Below, in pieces: positions 32,069 to 41,562 of a DNA stretch of 64,000 bases; positions within the stretch are counted from its first letter, which is position 1, and every line of letters starts with the position of its first letter. This DNA is from Phyllobacterium sp. 21LDTY02-6 (GTDB lineage Bacteria; Pseudomonadota; Alphaproteobacteria; Rhizobiales; Rhizobiaceae), in the NCBI RefSeq assembly GCF_023554255.2, contig NZ_JAMJWD020000005.1, positions 310,001-374,000 on the forward strand, read 5' to 3'. The translations under genes and the position numbers were made by a program. The notes under the pieces are model-generated. The model worked only from the letters and a program-made list of their open reading frames with translations. It was not told where the DNA came from and did not search any database.

Positions 32069-33268
32069 ATGAACATTCATATTGACGGCGCGCGTCCTCG
32101 CGACAGCGCCGAACGGACAATTTTTGCCTCCATCGATGAGTTCGTGGCCATCCGCCGTGAGCTGCATCAATATCCTGAACTCTCCTTCCAGGAGCGGCGG
32201 ACTTCCGGGATCGTAGCCAAATACCTCCTCTCATATGGCTACGAGGTATCGGAGGGTGTAGGCGGCCATGGAGTGGTTGCTACACTCAGGCGAGGGCAGG
32301 GCGGCAGGAGCATCGGTATCCGGGCGGATATCGATGCCTTGCCGATCGAAGAGGCGACGAATCTTCCCTATGCCAGCCGAAACCCTGGCGTCATGCACGC
32401 CTGCGGTCACGACGGCCACACAACCATTCTGCTCGCCGCAGCTCGTTACCTGGCCGAGCACGGCAAGTTTTCGGGCACGCTGACGCTGATCTTCCAGCCG
32501 GCAGAAGAAGTCGGTGCCGGTGCCCGCAAAATGATCGACGATGGGCTGTTCGAGCGCTTTCCTGTCGACGCGGTCTTCGGCCTGCATAACTGGCCCGGCG
32601 TGGCGGCAGGGCAGTTCGGCTTTGTCGAAGGACCGGCGATGGCTTCAGTTGACCAGGCACTGATCCGCATCGTCGGCCGTGGCGGGCACGGAGCGGCGCC
32701 GCATGAGGCGGTCGATCCGGTGCTCGCCTCAGCCTCCTTCATCACTGCGCTGCAGAGTATCGTCGCGCGCAATGTCGATCCTCTCGAAATGGCGGTGCTG
32801 ACCGTCGGTTCCATCCATGGCGGCTCTGCCTCCAACGTTATTCCCGAAAGCGTCGAATTGAAGTTGACTGCGCGGGCTTATTCGCCGGCCATACGGGACA
32901 AGTTGGAAGAGCGAGTTCTGGCGCTCGCAAAGGCCCATGCGGACAGTTTCGGCGCCTATGCGCAAGTCAATTATCGGCGTGGCTTTCCGCCGGTCGTCAA
33001 CCATGTCGATGAAACGCGCTTCGTTCGTCGCGTGGCGGAGGAGAATTTTTCTGCGGATCAGATCGTTCAGAATTTCCGGCCGCGCACGGCCAGCGAGGAT
33101 TTCGCCTTTATGCTGGAGGCGCGGCCGGGCTCCTACCTCTTCGTCGGCAATGGCGAAAGCGCGCCCCTTCATAGCCCCCATTATGACTTCAATGACGAGA
33201 TCATAGCGCCCGCTGCGCGGCTCTGGGCGCGACTCGCCGAAACCTTCCTGCCTGAGCAGTCGATATGA
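32069..33268 (+). CDS. M20-family amidohydrolase/N-deacetylase (SndA/YxeP-like)
   Basis: A 399-residue metallo-hydrolase of the hippurate hydrolase/N-acyl-amino-acid amidohydrolase class. Metal ligands are visible in MHACGHDGHTT and PAEEVGAGA, with later His in FGLHNWPG and LHSPHYDF. A dimerisation domain lies in the middle (GRGGHGAAPHEAVDP onward). Together with the acetyltransferase gene 11 bp downstream it forms an acetylate-then-deacetylate pair. By analogy with Bacillus SndA/SndB it would release cysteine or a related amino acid from the N-acetyl product of the monooxygenase. Confidence 0.92.
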   Translation: MNIHIDGARPRDSAERTIFASIDEFVAIRRELHQYPELSFQERRTSGIVAKYLLSYGYEVSEGVGGHGVVATLRRGQGGRSIGIRADIDALPIEEATNLPYASRNPGVMHACGHDGHTTILLAAARYLAEHGKFSGTLTLIFQPAEEVGAGARKMIDDGLFERFPVDAVFGLHNWPGVAAGQFGFVEGPAMASVDQALIRIVGRGGHGAAPHEAVDPVLASASFITALQSIVARNVDPLEMAVLTVGSIHGGSASNVIPESVELKLTARAYSPAIRDKLEERVLALAKAHADSFGAYAQVNYRRGFPPVVNHVDETRFVRRVAEENFSADQIVQNFRPRTASEDFAFMLEARPGSYLFVGNGESAPLHSPHYDFNDEIIAPAARLWARLAETFLPEQSI

Positions 33269-33279
33269 AGGAGTGATCC

Positions 33280-33819
33280 GTGAACGATCGTTTTGTCTAC
33301 ACAACACCGCTTGATCCGCTAGCAAAGCCGCTGATCGAGGAACTGACCTGCGAGTATGACAGCCGCTACGGTGCCTTCTATGACGCCGAAGGCGCCACGA
33401 CGGAGATGAACCGCTACGCGCCGGACGTTTTTCAGCCACCGCAGGGCAATTTCCTTCTGCTTCTGCGCGACGGAGAGGCGATCGCCGGCGGCGCCTTCAT
33501 GCGGCATCAGGACGAGGATACTACCGAGTTCAAGCGCATCTGGACCCATTCGGCTTATCGCCGGCAAGGGCTGGCCCGCAAGGTGCTGTTCGAGCTGGAA
33601 GCCCAGGCGGCGCGGCAGGGCTATGCCCGCATTTATCTTACCACCGGTTTTCGTCAGCCGGAAGCAGTCGGCCTCTATCTCACCAATGGCTACACGGCGC
33701 TGTTCGATACGACAATCGACCCGGCAACAATCCGGAAACTGCCGTTCGAGAAATTTCTCTCGGTAGGTACCTACGCGGCGCGCAGGGCCATTGCCGCGGC
33801 AACCCTGCACGGCGGGTGA
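33280..33819 (+). CDS. GNAT N-acetyltransferase (SnaA/SnaB-like)
   Basis: A 179-residue acetyl-CoA-dependent acetyltransferase. The pyrophosphate-binding loop is [14 protein letters not shown] (near residues 94-107), and the C-terminal strand-helix ([15 protein letters not shown]) is typical of GNAT proteins. The start is GTG at 33280 after AAGGAGTGATCC. It is packed between the M20 deacylase and the amino-acid importer, as in the Bacillus S-methylcysteine and S-(2-succino)cysteine operons, where it acetylates the amino group of the imported compound before oxidation. The role here is inferred from this gene order. Confidence 0.88.
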   Translation: MNDRFVYTTPLDPLAKPLIEELTCEYDSRYGAFYDAEGATTEMNRYAPDVFQPPQGNFLLLLRDGEAIAGGAFMRHQDEDTTEFKRIWTHSAYRRQGLARKVLFELEAQAARQGYARIYLTTGFRQPEAVGLYLTNGYTALFDTTIDPATIRKLPFEKFLSVGTYAARRAIAAATLHGG

Positions 33820-33829
33820 GGAGATCGTT

Positions 33830-35617
33830 ATGACCATTGCCACTGAGTTCAACGAGCTAGCCATAGATCCGCCGAAAGTACCCGCCGCCAAGGGTGACTA
33901 CTCCCACTACCGCATCGTGCCGGCGCGATACCCGCTTCGCACGGTGGGGACTATTTTTGCGCTGTTGTTGATTGCCACGACGCTACATTCCATCTTCGGC
34001 AATCCGCGCTGGGGCTGGGATGTATTCGCCGAATGGTTCTTCGCCGAACCGGTGTTGGTCGGGCTCGGACGAACGCTGCTGCTGACGCTCCTCGGCGCAT
34101 TTTTCGGTTTTCTGCTTGGCACCGGCCTGGCGCTCGCGCGCGTCTCCCGTTCGCCGTTGCTGGTCGGCGTCTCCTGGACCTATATCTGGATCTTCCGCTC
34201 GATCCCGCTGATCGTACTGCTGCTGATCCTCAACAATCTCGGTTATCTCTACGAGACGATTACGGTAGGGGTGCCGTATACGGGTATAGATTTCTTCAGC
34301 TGGAACACGACACAGCTCATCACGCCATTTGCCGCAGCGGTGTTGGGCCTGACGCTCAACCAGGCGGCCTTCGCCGCCGAGATCATTCGCGGCGGTATCC
34401 TTTCGGTGGATCAGGGACAGCTCGAGGCGGCATCTGCGCTCGGGTTGCCGCGCGGCCGTCAAGCATCGCGGATCGTTCTGCCACAGGCGATGCGCTCTAT
34501 CCTGCCGACCGCCTTCAACGACATCATTGGCCTCGCGAAGGGTACGTCGCAGGTCTACATCCTAGCGTTGCCGGAACTCTTCTACACGATCCAGATCATC
34601 TACCGTCGCAATCTGGAAGTCATCCCACTGCTGATGGTCGCGACCGTCTGGTATCTGGTGATCCTGACCGCGCTGTCAATCATCCAGCATCATATCGAGC
34701 GGCACTATTCGCGAGGTGCGTTGCGCAATCCGCCGCTTTCGATCTTCTCCAGCCTTTATCGCCGCCTGGTGCCGCAGCTAACGGAAACGCCAAAGCTGGC
34801 AGAACCGGCGGCCAGGTCGGTCGAGCGCCGGACCAATGCCGCACATCTCCAAGCACGCGGAGGCGAGGTGACGATCCACGGTGTTTCGAAGAGCTACGGC
34901 GCGCTGAAGGTTCTGGACAACGTAACACTCTCCATTCCGGCCGGCAGTGTCACCGCCATTCTCGGCCAGTCGGGGTCGGGTAAGTCGACGTTGCTGCGCT
35001 CCATCAATCACTTGGAGCGCTTCGACGGCGGGTTCATCGCCATCGATGGTGAACTGATCGGCTATCGGCAGGATGGTGGGACGCTTTACGAGTTGAAGGA
35101 GAAGGAAATCCTGAAGCGTCGCGTCGAAGTGGGCATGGTGTTCCAGAACTTCAACCTTTTCTCACATCTGACGGCGCTCGAAAACGTCATCGAGGCCCCG
35201 ATCACCGTGCGCGGGCTTCCACCGGAGCAGGCGAAAGGCGAAGCGCGTGACCTTCTCGCCCGCGTGGGGCTAGCCGACAAGGCGAATGCATATCCGCGCC
35301 AGCTTTCCGGTGGTCAGCAACAGCGCGTCGCGATTGCCCGGGCGCTTGCCCTAAAACCGAAAGTTCTGCTGTTCGATGAGCCCACCTCGGCGCTCGATCC
35401 GGAACTCGTCAACGAGGTGCTTGACGTCATCAAGGAGCTCGCTCGCTCCGGCACGACGCTGGTCATCGTCACCCATGAAATCGGCTTTGCCCGTGAAGTC
35501 TCCGATCTGGTGGTCTTCATGGAACAGGGCCGAATCCTCGAAACCGGTATACCGGAAAAGGTCTTTCGCCGGCCTGAACACCCGCGCACCGCCGAATTCC
35601 TCGCCAAAGTCCTCTGA
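33830..35617 (+). CDS. polar amino-acid ABC transporter, permease-ATPase fusion
   Basis: A 595-residue fusion. Residues about 45-300 form a HisM/TcyB-type permease (an EAA-loop-like [25 protein letters not shown] and a [17 protein letters not shown] segment). Residues about 345-595 form a GlnQ-type ATPase with Walker [11 protein letters not shown], signature [15 protein letters not shown], Walker [14 protein letters not shown] and the switch His in VTHE. Fused permease-ATPases of this class are fairly common in rhizobia. The ATG at 33830 follows GAGGAGATCG. It takes substrate from either of the two binding proteins that follow. Confidence 0.93.
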   Translation: MTIATEFNELAIDPPKVPAAKGDYSHYRIVPARYPLRTVGTIFALLLIATTLHSIFGNPRWGWDVFAEWFFAEPVLVGLGRTLLLTLLGAFFGFLLGTGLALARVSRSPLLVGVSWTYIWIFRSIPLIVLLLILNNLGYLYETITVGVPYTGIDFFSWNTTQLITPFAAAVLGLTLNQAAFAAEIIRGGILSVDQGQLEAASALGLPRGRQASRIVLPQAMRSILPTAFNDIIGLAKGTSQVYILALPELFYTIQIIYRRNLEVIPLLMVATVWYLVILTALSIIQHHIERHYSRGALRNPPLSIFSSLYRRLVPQLTETPKLAEPAARSVERRTNAAHLQARGGEVTIHGVSKSYGALKVLDNVTLSIPAGSVTAILGQSGSGKSTLLRSINHLERFDGGFIAIDGELIGYRQDGGTLYELKEKEILKRRVEVGMVFQNFNLFSHLTALENVIEAPITVRGLPPEQAKGEARDLLARVGLADKANAYPRQLSGGQQQRVAIARALALKPKVLLFDEPTSALDPELVNEVLDVIKELARSGTTLVIVTHEIGFAREVSDLVVFMEQGRILETGIPEKVFRRPEHPRTAEFLAKVL

Positions 35618-35648
35618 ACAACCAGGCACAAATAAGGAAACACTCAGC

Positions 35649-36587
35649 ATGTCTTACAGGACCAAGCTTTTCAGTCTCGCCATCGGCGGCCTGCTGGCGC
35701 TTTCCGCTCTTCCTGCGGCGACCGCCCGCGCGCAGGATGTCGACCTTTCCCCGGAACAAAAGGATCGGGTTAGGGCCGAGAAGGTGCAGGCAGCGATCGA
35801 CCTCCTACCGAAAGACTATAAGTTCGTTACGGCGGGCAAATTCACAGTCGCTTCCGTGCCAGGCAATCTGCCGCTGGCAGCATATGCAACTGATAATAAG
35901 ACGCCGGTCGGCAGCGAACCCGATATCGCCCAGCTCGTCGCTGACAGTCTCGGGCTCGAACTTGAGCTCGTTCCGGTCACTTGGGCAGACTGGCCGCTTG
36001 GTCTCGATTCCGGCCGTTTTGATGCGGCGATCCATAACGTCACGGTTACCGAGCTTCGCAAGGAGAAATACGACTTCTCCAGTTACCGCAACGACCTGCT
36101 CGGGTTCTACGTCGCCAAGGACAGCAAGATCGATAGCATCGCCAAGCCGGAGGATGTTGCCGGATTGAGAGTTATTGTCGGCGCTAGCACCAATCAGGAA
36201 CAAATCTTGCTACGCTGGATCGAGGCGAACAAGGCGAAAGGCCTTCCCGCAACGGAAGTGCAATATTACGACGACGTCGTGGTGCAGGATCTCGCCATCG
36301 CATCGGGCCGCGCGGACGCCTATCTTGGACCAAACGCCATCGCTGCTTACAAGGCGAAGACTGAGGACAAGACAAAGCTGGTCGGCACGTTCTCGGGTGG
36401 CTGGCCGGAAACTGCGGAGATCGCCGTCGCCACGAAAAAGGGAACCGGGCTCGCTGACGCGATAACCGAGGCGCTGAACACCCAGATCAGGAACGGCAAT
36501 TACGGCAAGGCGCTTGCGCGCTGGAACCTCACTTCCGAAGGGATAGAACAATCGCGGACCAATCCTCCTGGCCTTCCGAAAAGCTGA
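35649..36587 (+). CDS. amino-acid ABC transporter substrate-binding protein (first copy)
   Basis: A 312-residue periplasmic receptor of family 3 (SBP_bac_3). The ATG at 35649 opens a signal peptide (residues 1-29, ending ATARA/QDVD). The mature part carries the amino-acid-binding Arg region (TVTELRKEKYDFSS) and GVASG-like segments (LRVIVGASTNQEQ). It ends RTNPPGLPKS, as does its paralogue at 36664. Longer in-frame starts would lie inside the fused transporter gene. A terminator-like hairpin separates the two copies. Confidence 0.92.
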   Translation: MSYRTKLFSLAIGGLLALSALPAATARAQDVDLSPEQKDRVRAEKVQAAIDLLPKDYKFVTAGKFTVASVPGNLPLAAYATDNKTPVGSEPDIAQLVADSLGLELELVPVTWADWPLGLDSGRFDAAIHNVTVTELRKEKYDFSSYRNDLLGFYVAKDSKIDSIAKPEDVAGLRVIVGASTNQEQILLRWIEANKAKGLPATEVQYYDDVVVQDLAIASGRADAYLGPNAIAAYKAKTEDKTKLVGTFSGGWPETAEIAVATKKGTGLADAITEALNTQIRNGNYGKALARWNLTSEGIEQSRTNPPGLPKS

Positions 36588-36606
36588 TGCGGTGACGCGC
36601 CGCAGC

Positions 36607-36641
36607 CGGGACGCTGGCTTCCTCCGCCCGCGTCCCGTTTT
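36607..36641 (+). terminator. terminator-like hairpin between paired receptor genes
   Basis: CGGGACGC (36607-36614), a 15-base loop, GCGTCCCG (36630-36637), then TTTT. The 8-bp stem could partly terminate transcription so that the second receptor is made at a lower level. Confidence 0.55.
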
Positions 36642-36663
36642 ACTCTCAGAACGGAACCCGACC

Positions 36664-37602
36664 ATGAATATTTTCACGCGAAAAGCCGCATTCCTCGCCG
36701 TTAGCACCTTCGTCTCGATCTTGTCTGTCGCATCCGGTTCGGCCGAAGATATCTTTGACCTTTCTCCCGATCAGCCAGGGCGTATTCGCGCCGAAAAAGA
36801 TCCAGCGGCGATCGCGGCGATCCCGACGGATTTCAAATTCACGGCTCCTGGCAAGTTCACCGTGGCGGTCTCGCCAGGCGGCCCGCCGCTTGCCACCTAT
36901 GCCACCGACGCCAAGACCGTTGTGGGTGCAGACCCCGACTATGCGCTCGCGATCGCCGACAGCCTGGGCCTCGAGCTGGACCTGATCCCGGTTGCGTGGG
37001 CCGATTGGCCATTGGGGCTTGCCTCCAGCAAATACGATGCGGTGATCTCCAATGTCGGCGTCACCGAGCAGCGCAAGGAGAAGTTCGATTTCTCCACCTA
37101 TCGACAGGGCCTGCACGGCTTCTTCGTCAGGACCGACAGCAACATCCAGGAGATCAAGGAACCCAAGGATGCGGCGGGCCTGCGCATCACGGTTGGCGCC
37201 AGCACGAACCAAGAGCGTATCCTGCTGAAATGGAGCGACGAGAACGTCAAGGCAGGGCTAAAGCCGATCGAGCTCGTATATCACGACGATGATGCCGCCC
37301 GGCTCGTGGCACTGCGGTCCGGCCGAGTCGATGTGATCGTCCAGCCACATGCTCAGCTCGTCTATATCGAGGCACGCGATAAGAACATCAAACGCGTCGG
37401 CACGCTTTCGGCCGGCTGGCCTGAGCGCTCCGATGTCGCGATCACCACACGCAAAGGATCGGGCCTCGCGGATACACTGACACTTGCGACCAACGGCATT
37501 ATAAAGAATGGCGTCTACGCCAGGATACTGGCACGCTGGCGGCTTTCCGAAGAGGCGCTGCCGGAGTCGCGGACCAATCCGCCCGGCCTGCCAAAAAGCT
37601 GA
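36664..37602 (+). CDS. amino-acid ABC transporter substrate-binding protein (second copy)
   Basis: A 312-residue receptor of exactly the same length as its neighbour at 35649 and with the same order of motifs (DLSPDQ, PGKFTVAVSPGGPPLATYATDAKT, ADWPLGLASSKYDA, GVTEQRKEKFDFSTY, GASTNQERILL, RTNPPGLPKS). The signal peptide is residues 1-27. It is a tandem paralogue that has diverged in the middle (HDDDAARLVALRSGRVDV), suggesting a shifted ligand range. It is the last gene of the sulfur-type operon. Confidence 0.92.
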   Translation: MNIFTRKAAFLAVSTFVSILSVASGSAEDIFDLSPDQPGRIRAEKDPAAIAAIPTDFKFTAPGKFTVAVSPGGPPLATYATDAKTVVGADPDYALAIADSLGLELDLIPVAWADWPLGLASSKYDAVISNVGVTEQRKEKFDFSTYRQGLHGFFVRTDSNIQEIKEPKDAAGLRITVGASTNQERILLKWSDENVKAGLKPIELVYHDDDAARLVALRSGRVDVIVQPHAQLVYIEARDKNIKRVGTLSAGWPERSDVAITTRKGSGLADTLTLATNGIIKNGVYARILARWRLSEEALPESRTNPPGLPKS

Positions 37603-37641
37603 TTAAATTTTGAGGCCGCGGCGGTGACTGCGTTTGTTGTT

Positions 37642-37672
37642 ATGTTGGCTTTGCCTGCGACAAAGCCAACAT
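37642..37672. terminator. 12-bp stem-loop between convergent genes
   Basis: ATGTTGGCTTTG (37642-37653), loop CCTGCGA, CAAAGCCAACAT (37661-37672): a perfect 12-bp stem in the 78-bp gap between the importer operon and the convergent sulfatase gene. T runs flanking the stem are poor, but the position and strength support a two-way transcription stop. Confidence 0.65.
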
Positions 37673-37680
37673 GATTGACG

Positions 37681-39057
37681 CTACTCGATCGGATCGACAT
37701 CCCTTTCGCGGTCGACTGCGTCGATGAGGTCGCGGGCGTCGAGGCGGTACTGGCGGGGGAAGCGTGGCTTCGCGTCAATGATCTCGGGTTGCTGGCCATC
37801 CTCGACCTGCTCGATCCATCGCAGGAGACGCGCCTTGAGATCATCCGAAACCTCCCGAAAAGATGTCAGGCCGACGAGGTTGACCATCTCATAGGGATCA
37901 TTGTCCAGATCGTACAGGTAAGCCTCCTTATAGGATTCCGAACGAGCTTCGTCCCTGTCGTAGCTGGAGGTTACACCGTATTTCCACCGACGCGTCCTGA
38001 CGGCGCGTCCCGTTTCTGTCTCGGAGATCTGGAAGAACACGTCCTGTCGCCAAGGAGCGCGATGATCGCGAATGACAGGCAGTATCGATTTGCCCGTCAT
38101 CACTTCCGGCACCTCCAGACCGGCAGCGTCGATAAGCGTGGGCGCAACGTCGACCGTCGAAAAAAGCGCGCGCACCTGGCCGCCTGCCTCGAAACCCGGG
38201 CCGATGATCATGGTCGGCACACGGACCGCACTTTCGTGGCAAGAGCGCTTGTACTCATTGTTGCGGGTCTTGAAATGGCAGGCGTGGTCGGAGGTGAACA
38301 TGACAATTGTATCGTCCAGCATGTCGAGGCTCTTCAGCGCGTCGATGAGACGTCCGAATGCCTCGTCAAGGCGCTTGACCATCCCATAGTACCCGCCGAG
38401 GTGCCAGGTGCTAGTTCCCTTGAGCGTTGCGAGATCCGGCGGCGTCCAAAGCCTGCCATCCATGGCTTCGCGATAGCCATCAGGGGCGGGATAGGCGTCG
38501 GTATGGTTCTGGTGGTGAGGTTCGAGAAACGACACGAAGAGAAATAATGGGTCGTTCTGATGATCGTCGCAATAGCGGATGGCCGCATCGGTCAATGCAT
38601 CGACTCGATAGCCCGGCAGCTTCTTCTTTTGGTCGTCGACATCGTAAACGACCGTATCGTAAGCATCCGAAGTGAATTCTAGTAGGTTGGCGGCGAGCCA
38701 GCTGTGATAGCCGCCACGCTCGCTTTTCGGCACGGGATCGGAACCGCCAAGGTGCCACTTGCCGATATAGCCGGTCTTGTATCCGTTGCGCGCAAATACT
38801 TTTGCAATCGTCTCGGCATCATCGGCAAGTGGAATGCCATTCCGAAAGACGCCCGTCTGCGTCGCGAACTGCCCGGTCTGCATCGATGAGCGTGCCGGCC
38901 CGCAGAGTGGCTGGCTGGTGAAAGAGTTGAAGAGATGCGTGCCCTGCATCGCAAGACGGTCGAAGTTCGGCGTCAGGCCCATGGGATTTCCATGCACGCC
39001 AGTGGTGTCGTGGCGCTGCTGATCGGTGAAGAAAACGATGACGTTTGGTCGACGCAT
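37681..39057 (-). CDS. sulfatase, Cys-type (arylsulfatase/sulfohydrolase superfamily)
   Basis: A 458-residue sulfuric-ester hydrolase. The N-terminal NVIVFFTDQQRHDTTG carries the first metal-binding Asp. The activation motif C-G-P-A-R at C52 fits the C-x-P-x-R rule for formylglycine conversion and is followed by SSMQTG. GKWHLGG and TSDHACHF are the other standard blocks. There is no signal peptide, so it is cytoplasmic and acts on imported esters. No formylglycine-generating enzyme gene is in the window. It lies 48 bp downstream of a LysR gene and is probably cotranscribed with it. Confidence 0.93.
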   Translation of the reverse strand: MRRPNVIVFFTDQQRHDTTGVHGNPMGLTPNFDRLAMQGTHLFNSFTSQPLCGPARSSMQTGQFATQTGVFRNGIPLADDAETIAKVFARNGYKTGYIGKWHLGGSDPVPKSERGGYHSWLAANLLEFTSDAYDTVVYDVDDQKKKLPGYRVDALTDAAIRYCDDHQNDPLFLFVSFLEPHHQNHTDAYPAPDGYREAMDGRLWTPPDLATLKGTSTWHLGGYYGMVKRLDEAFGRLIDALKSLDMLDDTIVMFTSDHACHFKTRNNEYKRSCHESAVRVPTMIIGPGFEAGGQVRALFSTVDVAPTLIDAAGLEVPEVMTGKSILPVIRDHRAPWRQDVFFQISETETGRAVRTRRWKYGVTSSYDRDEARSESYKEAYLYDLDNDPYEMVNLVGLTSFREVSDDLKARLLRWIEQVEDGQQPEIIDAKPRFPRQYRLDARDLIDAVDRERDVDPIE

Positions 39058-39105
39058 TTGGTGCCTCCATGTGTGGTGGCGGCGACTGTAGGTAATTGAA
39101 GCGCC

Positions 39106-40044
39106 TTATGGAAATGACTTCACGAGTCCACGCCCATAACTTCCGGGAATGGCAGCAGCCTCCGTCGTCAGGCGGGGGAGTAGATCGAGCGCTCGCCGCA
39201 TGATCGGATAATCCCGGGACGATCCTCTGAACCAGGCGCCTGAACCGAAACGCCAGATCGGCGGAGAAAGATGTAGAGGCACCAGGCCGAACTCCTCGGC
39301 GACATTTGACAGGCTCCGGGGTGCAAGTACCAGTTTGTTCGATCCGGATACGATCCGGAAGCTTGCAGCAAGTGCCTCCACCTCCATGGAGATGTGCGGC
39401 GGCGGCAAACACCATTCGCGGAAATAACCTGCCATTCTGGAGATGATTGCATCGTCACGACTATAGATCACCCATCGGCGATCGCTGAGGTCGGTTGGCT
39501 TGATCTGCTCAATATTCGCCAGCCGGTCGGACTTCCAGCAATATGGCACAATTTCGACCTGCATGATTTCGGCGGTCTCGATCCCTTCGGGAGGGCTGTC
39601 ATGGATCGCTCCGAGCATGAGATCGACCTCGCCCGCAATCAGTCGTGGGAGGGTCAGTGTCGCGACGTTGAAATCGAGCCTGAGTTTTGTGTCCGGGAAT
39701 TCCTCGCTCAGGATGTGGGTGAGATCGGGAGCGATCTCCATGTGATAGGCAGCGCCTGCTTCGATGGAAAAATGTGGCAGCATGCCTGTGGCCATCGATC
39801 GGATCTCTTCTCGCGATTGTCGATAGTGCACTTCAATCCGCCGCGCACGCTCGCGAAGCTTCGCACCGGCGCGGGTGAGATTCATGCCACGCGATGTTCG
39901 CTCGAAAAGCGGCGCTTCGTAATCGCGCTCCAGACGTTTGATGAGTTTGGTGAGTGCCGGTTGGGTCAAGCCCACACGGGTGGCAGCAGACGTCAAGTTG
40001 CCTTCCTCGGCTACCACAAGAAATGCAAGCAACGTGCGATCCAC
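39106..40044 (-). CDS. LysR-family transcriptional regulator of the sulfatase module
   Basis: A 312-residue regulator. It has an N-terminal helix-turn-helix (AATRVGLTQPALTKLIKRLE, residues about 19-38) and a C-terminal effector domain. The start is GTG at 40044 after GGGAGGAATATC. It is divergent from the sulfate-ester importer operon at 40200 and upstream of the sulfatase at 37681, the classic position for a LysR protein controlling both sides. A dyad of the T-N11-A class sits in the shared promoter. The inducer could be the ester substrate or a sulfur signal. Confidence 0.93.
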   Translation of the reverse strand: MDRTLLAFLVVAEEGNLTSAATRVGLTQPALTKLIKRLERDYEAPLFERTSRGMNLTRAGAKLRERARRIEVHYRQSREEIRSMATGMLPHFSIEAGAAYHMEIAPDLTHILSEEFPDTKLRLDFNVATLTLPRLIAGEVDLMLGAIHDSPPEGIETAEIMQVEIVPYCWKSDRLANIEQIKPTDLSDRRWVIYSRDDAIISRMAGYFREWCLPPPHISMEVEALAASFRIVSGSNKLVLAPRSLSNVAEEFGLVPLHLSPPIWRFGSGAWFRGSSRDYPIMRRALDLLPRLTTEAAAIPGSYGRGLVKSFP

Positions 40045-40090
40045 GATATTCCTCCCAGTTATTGCTGGCCTAAGATGTCATTTAAACTGG

Positions 40091-40115
40091 ATGAAATCAG
40101 CATCAGTCATTTCAT
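40091..40115. promoter_or_regulatory. LysR-type binding dyad
   Basis: ATGAAAT (40091-40097), 11 bases, ATTTCAT (40109-40115): perfect inverted arms with LysR-type spacing. It lies 46 bp from the LysR start and 85 bp from the binding-protein start in the divergent promoter. Confidence 0.6.
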
Positions 40116-40199
40116 ATGAGGGCCACGGAATAGAAAAGCCTTCCTTTATCACGGCCAAACTTGTCGCTTACTGTTGCCACCTTTACCACGGAGGAAATC

Positions 40200-41555
40200 A
40201 TGAAGTTGAAAGCGCTTGCCCTCCTTCTGGCCGCTGGGACGGTGATAGCCTGGGCACACCAGGCAATTGCAGAGGACAGTTTTCTCGATGTCGGAGAGCA
40301 AGAGCCGATCACGATCCTGATCAATGCGTCACCCTGGTACAAGGGTTTCGAAAACGTCGTCGCCCTTTATGAGGAGCAGACCGGCAACAAGGTTGATCTG
40401 GAAGTGACGCCATTCGACGGAATGCTGGAGAAAGCTCGCTCGGCCGTCCACGCCGGAGACACCAGTCCCTACGATCTTGTGAATATCAATGGAACATCTA
40501 CCGTCGAATTCTACAAAGGCGGCTTCCTTGAGCCGCTGAACGAGATCGATCCACAATTCCAGGTGCCAAAGGAAGTCTATTCGTTTGGTGACAGCGGCTG
40601 CTGGGATGAGGCGAAAGAGTTTCGCACTTGCTCCACCGGCAAGCTCATGGGCTACTCGCCCAATGGAAATGTGCAGCTCTTCTATTATCGGGCCGATGTG
40701 TTGAAGGAAAAGGGACTTGAGGTTCCCGTAACGTTCGATGACGTTCTTACCAACTGCAAGGTCTTGCAGAATCCGCCGGAGACTTATGGCTATCTGCAGC
40801 GGGGCGAGAAGGGTGACTCCATCTATTACGATTTCATGGCCTATCTCTTGTCCTATGGCGGCTCAATCGAGAAGGATGCTGCAACCGGCGACTATACGGT
40901 GACGGTGAACAGCCCAGAGGTCAAAGCTGCCCTCGACAAGTTTATCGAAGTTTCCAGGTCCTGCGGCCCTCAGAATTTTGCTTCGCTTGGACAAGGTGAT
41001 CTCATTCAGCTCATGCAGACCGGCAAGGGACAGCAAGCGCATGCCGTCGTAGCCGCTTTCCCGAACTTCGACGATCCCCAGAAGTCCGCCGTAGTCGGCA
41101 AAATCAATGCTGCCGTGCTGCCAAAAGCGAAGGCCGATGGCGAGCCAGGTGTTGCAATCGGCAACTGGGTCCTGGCTGTTCCGAAAAATGTCTCAGATGA
41201 TGGGAAGAAAGGCGCCATCGCCTTCTCGAAATGGTTCCTCACCTACAAGGCCCAATATGCTTACGCCGAGGGGGGCGGCATTCCAGTTCGCGAGGACGTA
41301 TTCATATCCGACCTCAAGGACAAGCCCCAATTTCGCTGGATGCCTGCTTATCAGCAGGAGATCAAATACGGCAAGCAGTTGCTCGGTTACTCGGAAGGTC
41401 CTGCCGTTAATCAGGCGCTCGGCCTGAGATTGAACCAGGCGCTGATCGGCGAACTCTCATCCGCGGCCGCACTGAACCAGGCTGCCAGGGACATCGAAGC
41501 CATCTTCAAGAAGGGTGGCCGCAAGACCGGTCAGATCGCGCCACTCGCCGAATAA
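40200..41555 (+). CDS. sugar-type ABC transporter substrate-binding protein
   Basis: A 451-residue periplasmic receptor of the carbohydrate family 1 (MalE/UgpB-like). The ATG at 40200 follows ACGGAGGAAATC and opens a signal peptide (residues 1-23, ending AIAE). Typical segments are ITILINASPWYKGFENVVALYEEQTG at the start of the mature domain and GVAIGNWVLAVPKN near residue 320. Its companions are two permeases and two sulfatases, so a sulfated sugar, polyol or related ester is the likely ligand. A strong hairpin follows the gene. Confidence 0.92.
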   Translation: MKLKALALLLAAGTVIAWAHQAIAEDSFLDVGEQEPITILINASPWYKGFENVVALYEEQTGNKVDLEVTPFDGMLEKARSAVHAGDTSPYDLVNINGTSTVEFYKGGFLEPLNEIDPQFQVPKEVYSFGDSGCWDEAKEFRTCSTGKLMGYSPNGNVQLFYYRADVLKEKGLEVPVTFDDVLTNCKVLQNPPETYGYLQRGEKGDSIYYDFMAYLLSYGGSIEKDAATGDYTVTVNSPEVKAALDKFIEVSRSCGPQNFASLGQGDLIQLMQTGKGQQAHAVVAAFPNFDDPQKSAVVGKINAAVLPKAKADGEPGVAIGNWVLAVPKNVSDDGKKGAIAFSKWFLTYKAQYAYAEGGGIPVREDVFISDLKDKPQFRWMPAYQQEIKYGKQLLGYSEGPAVNQALGLRLNQALIGELSSAAALNQAARDIEAIFKKGGRKTGQIAPLAE

Positions 41556-41562
41556 CCAAAAA

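Noticed and set aside
37681-39057. Choline-sulfatase (betC)
   Set aside because: The nearby ChoX-like receptor made this tempting, but the activation motif context and C-terminus do not specifically match choline-sulfatase as I know it, and betA, betB and betI are absent.
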